In this document: in pieces, positions 60,320-64,000 of the stretch | Position numbering within the stretch: the stretch's first letter is position 1 | How the letters are laid out: each line of letters begins with the position of its first letter | From: Granulicatella elegans | GTDB taxonomy: Bacteria; Bacillota; Bacilli; Lactobacillales; Aerococcaceae | Direction of reading: 5' to 3' | NCBI RefSeq assembly: GCF_020735385.1 | Contig: NZ_CP085953.1 | Span: forward strand, 372,001 to 436,000 | DNA: 64,000 nucleotides | The notes under the pieces: model-generated | What the model was told of the DNA's origin: nothing | Database searches by the model: none | What the model saw: the letters and a program-made list of their open reading frames with translations, nothing else | Position numbers and translations under genes: made by a program

Positions 60320-60643
60320 TCATTCATTTGAATTTTCCTTTATCCAATATAAATTAGCTTCCAGCAAATTTACAATATCTTCATCTGTTTCATAACATGT
60401 TAAATTTATCTTTTTTATAAGTTTACTATCAATAATTCTCTGAATTAGTGCCGCAGAAAGGATTCCAGAGCCAGCTCCTGGATCAAGAATAGATATTTCA
60501 TCTCTTTTAATATTTAACTCAATTAAAGATGCCATAAATTTTGCTGTTTCTTTACTCGTAAAAAACTGTCCTATTCTTTTTCAAGTTTCTTTAGATGCGA
60601 TCTTAATATATTCATTTGTCTTATCTAAAACATAATCAATCAT
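60320..60643 (-). pseudogene. N6-adenine DNA methyltransferase remnant (nonsense mutation and 3' truncation)
   Basis: The frame starts inside the XRE stop codon (ATGATTGA), reads to a TGA at 60581-60583, and continues with KRIGQFFTSKETAKFMASL and ISILDPGAGSGILSAALI, the SAM-binding motif I of Eco57I/type-I-like methylases. It ends after ~105 codons at 60320 where the Thoeris operon begins. The NPPY catalytic motif and everything after it are missing. Evidently the start of a former restriction-modification operon. Confidence 0.85.
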
Positions 60644-60851
60644 TTTCATCTTTAACTAACTCCATAATTTCGCAAAGATTACAATTTAATCCTTCACATA
60701 TTCTTAACAATACGTCAGTTGTAATATTCTCCCCATTTTTCATTTTATAAAATGTACTTCTACTAATATTTGTTTTTTCCATTAATTCTGTGTTATTTAA
60801 ATCTAGGTCAATCATTTTTTTAAATAGCTTTTTATAGCTGATTTTTAACAT
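60636..60851 (-). CDS. XRE-family HTH regulator
   Basis: 71 aa, almost entirely a Cro/C1-type HTH (TNISRSTFYKMKNGENITTDVLLRICEGL). GGAGAG with seven-base spacing selects the ATG at 60851 rather than 60869. It overlaps the methyltransferase remnant by eight bases, the layout of a controller protein of a restriction-modification operon. It may now drive the Thoeris genes, since no strong promoter is visible directly before thsA. Confidence 0.88.
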   Translation of the reverse strand: MLKISYKKLFKKMIDLDLNNTELMEKTNISRSTFYKMKNGENITTDVLLRICEGLNCNLCEIMELVKDEND

Positions 60852-60950
60852 GACTATCTCTCCATTCATGAATTCTGTATCAATTATATTATAGCATAAA
60901 TCTTCACTTTTTTCATAATATTATTCACTTTTCTAAAACACAAATACAAA

Positions 60951-60981
60951 AAAATAAAGGCAGTCCGAAGACTGCCGATAT
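60951..60981 (-). terminator. Terminator of the helicase-OB-fold transcript
   Basis: GGCAGTC-CGAA-GACTGCC; on the minus strand followed by TTTATTTTTTTG. It separates the transfer genes from the XRE/Thoeris block. Confidence 0.85.
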
Positions 60982-61638
60982 TTATCTCTCTGTATCTTTG
61001 CTATGGTCTTTCTTAGTTGACTTAGTTTTGTCATCTGTCTTAAAGCTTTTTATTTGCCCTAATATGGACTTTTTATCTTTATCTTGACTCTTTACTTGTT
61101 CTTTTGATTTTAAGAGCTTAGAGGACAAAATACGGACATTCTTATGTTCCTTTCCGTTGTTATCAATACTTGTTTTTACTTGTCCAAATATTTTAACAAA
61201 ATCTCCTTGTTTTAGGTTCTCTAAATCTTTTGTCTTATCTCCATAGGCTGAACAATTGGTATAAATTTTATTCCCACCGTCATCTTTTGAAACAATTGAA
61301 AAGTTACTTACCTTGAACTTTTCTCCACTAGCATTTTCTCTTTCAAGATTTTCTACTTGACCTGCTATATTACCCACGAGATTTATAAGATCATCTTTTT
61401 CTTCAAGTTCATTGGTATTTCCAACAATCTTCCCTTGTTCTTTCATATCATCAATCATATAGTCAAAGTCATCATTTAATAGACCTGTTGTGTCTTTGAT
61501 CATAAATAAAACATAGACTTCTTCAAGTGCCTTTTCATCAGTAACGCCTTTTTCTATGCTCACAAGTGCTTTTATAAAATCCTTGTAATTATCATTCATC
61601 ATTTCTTCTAAGTTTTCTCTAATATCTTTGTATTCCAT
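60982..61638 (-). CDS. Element-encoded OB-fold (SSB-like) protein
   Basis: 218 aa. A helical N-terminal part (about 1-95; acidic) precedes an OB-fold-like region (about 105-165: FKVSNFSIVSKDDGGNKIYT, LKQGDFVKIFGQVKT). A Lys-rich tail contains KKSILGQIKSFK. The same motif ends the adjoining helicase protein. Probably binds single-stranded DNA during element transfer or replication. GGAGG precedes the ATG. 43 bases after the helicase gene stop. Confidence 0.7.
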   Translation of the reverse strand: MEYKDIRENLEEMMNDNYKDFIKALVSIEKGVTDEKALEEVYVLFMIKDTTGLLNDDFDYMIDDMKEQGKIVGNTNELEEKDDLINLVGNIAGQVENLERENASGEKFKVSNFSIVSKDDGGNKIYTNCSAYGDKTKDLENLKQGDFVKIFGQVKTSIDNNGKEHKNVRILSSKLLKSKEQVKSQDKDKKSILGQIKSFKTDDKTKSTKKDHSKDTER

Positions 61639-61661
61639 AATTTCCTCCTTGTACTAAATAA

Positions 61662-61682
61662 GGAGAGCCTTTCGCCCTCCTC
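61662..61682 (-). terminator. Small hairpin between the helicase and OB-fold genes
   Basis: On the minus strand GGAGGGC-GAAA-GGCTCTCC followed by TTATTTAG. Weak U-tract; perhaps an attenuator or mRNA-processing element that reduces expression of the downstream gene. Confidence 0.4.
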
Positions 61683-64000
61683 TATCTTTCTTGTGCTTTT
61701 TCGTTTTTTTCTTGATTTTTATCTTTTTCTTCTTCCGATTTGAATTTTGATATTTGTCCCAATATAGATGGTTTCTCTTCCCTTGCCTGAAGATTATCCT
61801 CTACATCATAGGTTGATTCAAAGTAATCACTATCTTTAAAATCATTGTCATACCTATCTGGTATTCCATCATTATCAAGATCTTTTGCTAGTGGATCATA
61901 GAAGTTTCCATCATCATCTATTTCTAAACCTAGGGCTTGTTTTAAATCTTCTTCATCTACTGATACCAGATCGTCAAAACTTGACATCTTTATGGCTTCA
62001 GTCATATCTTTAATAGCTTGTGAATTAGATATATCTTCTTCTACAAAAGATTCTGTTCTAATAGCTACATTATCTACATACTGAGTCCATGTTTTTTCTT
62101 CTAAATTTACCTCATATTGAATCGTGTGCTTACCATCAGGTGTTTCTGTATAGGCAAGTCCTATATGGCTTAAATCAGGGTATAATTTGTCAAAGTCTTC
62201 ATAGCTATTAGATTCTGAGAACTCGTAGTTAGAATAATCAACTATCGCCCTCTTTAAATCTTCTAATAATGGTGATTGGTTTTCTAATTCTTCTACTTCT
62301 CCCATATCTAAAAGTTTATTAATTTCAGCTAATCTTAGTGTCTTATCCCTTAACTCATCTGCTTTTTCAAATGGTTTGGTCAATTCTACTTTGGCATTTT
62401 CTAAAGATTCTTTATAGTTTTCAAGGTTTTGATTTAATCTTCCAAGCCTTGCAGGCATTTTTTCAATAGCATTATCAAGTCTTGTTATATTGCCATCAGT
62501 AGAGTTTGAAAACTCTCCAAAGTATTCTGCTTTTCCTAGGAGTTTAAAAGTATGAGTATTAGTCATAAAGTTATATGAAACTTGTAAGTCTAAATTTCTA
62601 TATTTACCAATAACCTTGCTATCATTTATCTTTACCTTTTTTATTTCTTCTAATAGCTTCTCTCCAGCTTCTTTCTTATCTAAAATTTTATTTGCACCAA
62701 GACTGATTGAAGTGAATTTACTATCTCCTTCTCCTAATTTCTCAACACTTGCAATATCTTCTTTAACTGCTTGTATTTCCATTTCAGTTTTTAAAATACT
62801 TTGAGGATAAAATTTATTTACCTTATCTTCAAGCTTATATTTATTAGATTTATAGTTTGCTTCCAGCATTTTTAGCTTTGTAACTTCGTTATCTAAATCC
62901 ATTTTTTCTTTAATTAGAGGATTGCCAGTGGCTAAAGCCTTAATTTCTGAATAAGATAGACTTGCTTCATCAACATCTTCTGCAACTCTTACTGGAGTTT
63001 TTGAAGTCATAATTTGAGAAATGAATTTTTGCTTATTCTCTATCGTCTGCCACAAATAAGAATCAAAGGTATTTTCTGTTACATATCTAAAGATATTGAC
63101 TTTATCATTTTCATTACCTTGACGAACAATTCTACCACTTCTTTGCTCTAGGTCAGACGGTCTCCATGGGACGTCTAAATCGTGTAAGGCTATTAGTTTA
63201 TTTTGTACATTTGTACCTGCTCCCATTTTTTGAGTAGAACCTAATAAGACTCTTACTTCTCCTCTTCTTACCTTAGAGAACAATTCATCTTTTTGTTTGT
63301 CTGTATCTGCTTCGTGGATAAAGGCTATTTCTTCTTTAGGTATTCCCATATTCACTAGCTTATTTCTAATATCATCATAGATATTAAATTCTCCATCTCC
63401 TTTTGGTGTAGACATATCTGAAAATACTAATTGGGTCGATGAATTTTCTTTTGTCTTATCCCAGATTGAAAAGATATTTTTTACACATACATTTACCTTC
63501 GAATTAGGATCATCTGGAAGTAGTGGGTTTATTAATCTTTGGTCAAGGGCAAGTTTTTTACCATCATTTGTAATCTTTAGCATGTTATCTTCTGTAGGCT
63601 CGACTTGGTTATTTCTAACCGCATCAGCTCTTTCTGAAATAGCTTCTAATATTTCTTTTTGTTCCTCAGTAGGTTTTGTTTTAATAACTTCGAAGTTTGC
63701 TTCTGGTACTGGCAAATTTAACATATCTGAAGTCTTTATATCTGCTACTTCTTTAAACATGCTCATCAACTCTGGCAAGTTATAAAACTTTGAAAATCTT
63801 GTCTTTTGCCTATAACCAGTGCCTTCTGGAGATAATTCAAAGGTGTTTTCTGTTTCTCCAAAAGTAGAAGCCCAAGCGTCAAAATGTTCTAATCCTCTTG
63901 CCTTTAAATCGTCATACTGAAGGTATCTTTGCATGGTATAAAGCTCTGTCATTGAATTTGATATTGGTGTACCAGTAGCAAAAACAACTCCCTTTCCATC
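61682..64000 (-). CDS. SNF2-type helicase C-terminal part of a giant element protein (5' end outside window)
   Basis: At least 772 aa are visible. The first residues (GKGVVFATGTPISNSMTELY) are helicase motif III of an SNF2/DEAD protein. FSDMSTPKGDGEFNIYDDIR and LGSTQKMGAGTNVQNKLIALHDLDVPWRPSDLEQRSGRIVRQGN (motifs V and VI, here described in parts) complete the helicase core. A long coiled-coil region and a Ca-binding-like DLDNDGIPDRYDNDF follow. It ends with PSILGQISKFK and a charged tail. Very large methylase-helicase proteins with this end are typical of Firmicute conjugative elements. Its role in transfer or anti-restriction is unsettled. Confidence 0.85.
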   Translation of the reverse strand, partial: DGKGVVFATGTPISNSMTELYTMQRYLQYDDLKARGLEHFDAWASTFGETENTFELSPEGTGYRQKTRFSKFYNLPELMSMFKEVADIKTSDMLNLPVPEANFEVIKTKPTEEQKEILEAISERADAVRNNQVEPTEDNMLKITNDGKKLALDQRLINPLLPDDPNSKVNVCVKNIFSIWDKTKENSSTQLVFSDMSTPKGDGEFNIYDDIRNKLVNMGIPKEEIAFIHEADTDKQKDELFSKVRRGEVRVLLGSTQKMGAGTNVQNKLIALHDLDVPWRPSDLEQRSGRIVRQGNENDKVNIFRYVTENTFDSYLWQTIENKQKFISQIMTSKTPVRVAEDVDEASLSYSEIKALATGNPLIKEKMDLDNEVTKLKMLEANYKSNKYKLEDKVNKFYPQSILKTEMEIQAVKEDIASVEKLGEGDSKFTSISLGANKILDKKEAGEKLLEEIKKVKINDSKVIGKYRNLDLQVSYNFMTNTHTFKLLGKAEYFGEFSNSTDGNITRLDNAIEKMPARLGRLNQNLENYKESLENAKVELTKPFEKADELRDKTLRLAEINKLLDMGEVEELENQSPLLEDLKRAIVDYSNYEFSESNSYEDFDKLYPDLSHIGLAYTETPDGKHTIQYEVNLEEKTWTQYVDNVAIRTESFVEEDISNSQAIKDMTEAIKMSSFDDLVSVDEEDLKQALGLEIDDDGNFYDPLAKDLDNDGIPDRYDNDFKDSDYFESTYDVEDNLQAREEKPSILGQISKFKSEEEKDKNQEKNEKAQER

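Larger units (their letters stand above)
45660..64000. mobile_element. Integrative (conjugative/mobilisable) element, left end to window edge
   Basis: It has a large serine recombinase at the left end, oriT-like hairpins, MobC, a MobA/VirD2 relaxase, a giant SNF2-type helicase and cargo (efflux/import genes, Thoeris), all unlike the flanking housekeeping genes. The left boundary is placed within about 45,655-45,672 because host thioredoxin coding changes to recombinase coding there. The right end is outside the window. Whether it is self-transmissible cannot be judged without the type IV secretion genes. Confidence 0.85.

Noticed and set aside
1-64000. tRNA, rRNA or CRISPR loci
   Set aside because: No cloverleaf-like tRNA end, rRNA stretch or regularly spaced repeat was seen on either strand; scanning was by eye only.

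Overview
The window looks like a low-GC Firmicute chromosome of the order Lactobacillales, possibly Carnobacteriaceae/Granulicatella-like. The order rests on a cdaA-cdaR-glmM operon, a tetrahydrofolate riboswitch in front of folT, PRD-regulated and mannose-type PTS operons, strong AGGAGG ribosome-binding sites and AT-rich coding. The family-level guess is weak. No rRNA, tRNA or CRISPR array was seen.

Host part, about 1-45,660. It starts with the 5' part of a glucosaminidase gene and an ArAE-type membrane protein. Next come a YtrA-like GntR/ABC operon with two palindromic operators, a 4-oxalocrotonate tautomerase, riboswitch-controlled folT, a broken AraC regulator, a GNAT acetyltransferase, an OppA-type lipoprotein and a formate/nitrite transporter. 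A DUF4430 lipoprotein with an ECF S component, yidD, a VTT-domain protein, an acyl-CoA thioesterase and the c-di-AMP/cell-wall operon follow. From 16.3 to 32.6 kb there are two sugar-acid/sugar PTS regions. The first is a mannose-family PTS operon with mannonate dehydratase, 6-phosphogluconate dehydrogenase, two further dehydrogenases and a KDPG aldolase, controlled by a divergent RpiR regulator; it resembles the Enterococcus gluconate PTS cluster. The second is a galactitol-type PTS with a PRD activator and a rhamnulose-1-phosphate-aldolase-like gene. Remnants around them (an SDR-KdgT chimera and a second copy of the rhaD 3' end) show repeated rearrangement. Then come a YhgE/Pip protein with its TetR regulator, an OpuC-type osmolyte transporter with a MarR regulator, an SseB-like protein, rlmA, a zinc-type CobW GTPase behind a Zur-like box, and a floA/nfeD operon.

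Mobile part, about 45,660-64,000 and beyond. A large-serine-recombinase integrative (conjugative) element has inserted into a thioredoxin-like gene, of which only the 3' part remains in the window. In order it carries the recombinase with a 45-aa companion, a cargo block (MATE pump, ECF ATPase/EcfT/MptD-type S component, two ABC half-transporters and a TetR repressor with matching operators), an oriT-like region, MobC and a MobA/VirD2 relaxase. After these come a Thoeris anti-phage system (ThsB TIR + ThsA SIR2-SLOG), an XRE regulator with a broken DNA methyltransferase, an OB-fold protein and the C-terminal part of a giant SNF2-type helicase.

The most noteworthy points are these. Thoeris sits exactly where a restriction-modification gene has been truncated. 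A C-terminal peptide motif is shared by two consecutive element proteins. The ECF + ABC half-transporter + MATE cargo block may be a single transport system. PTS IIA and IIC share an acidic tail. An uncharacterised membrane protein is embedded in the gluconate-type PTS operon. A perfect 36-bp palindrome marks the frameshift in the AraC pseudogene.
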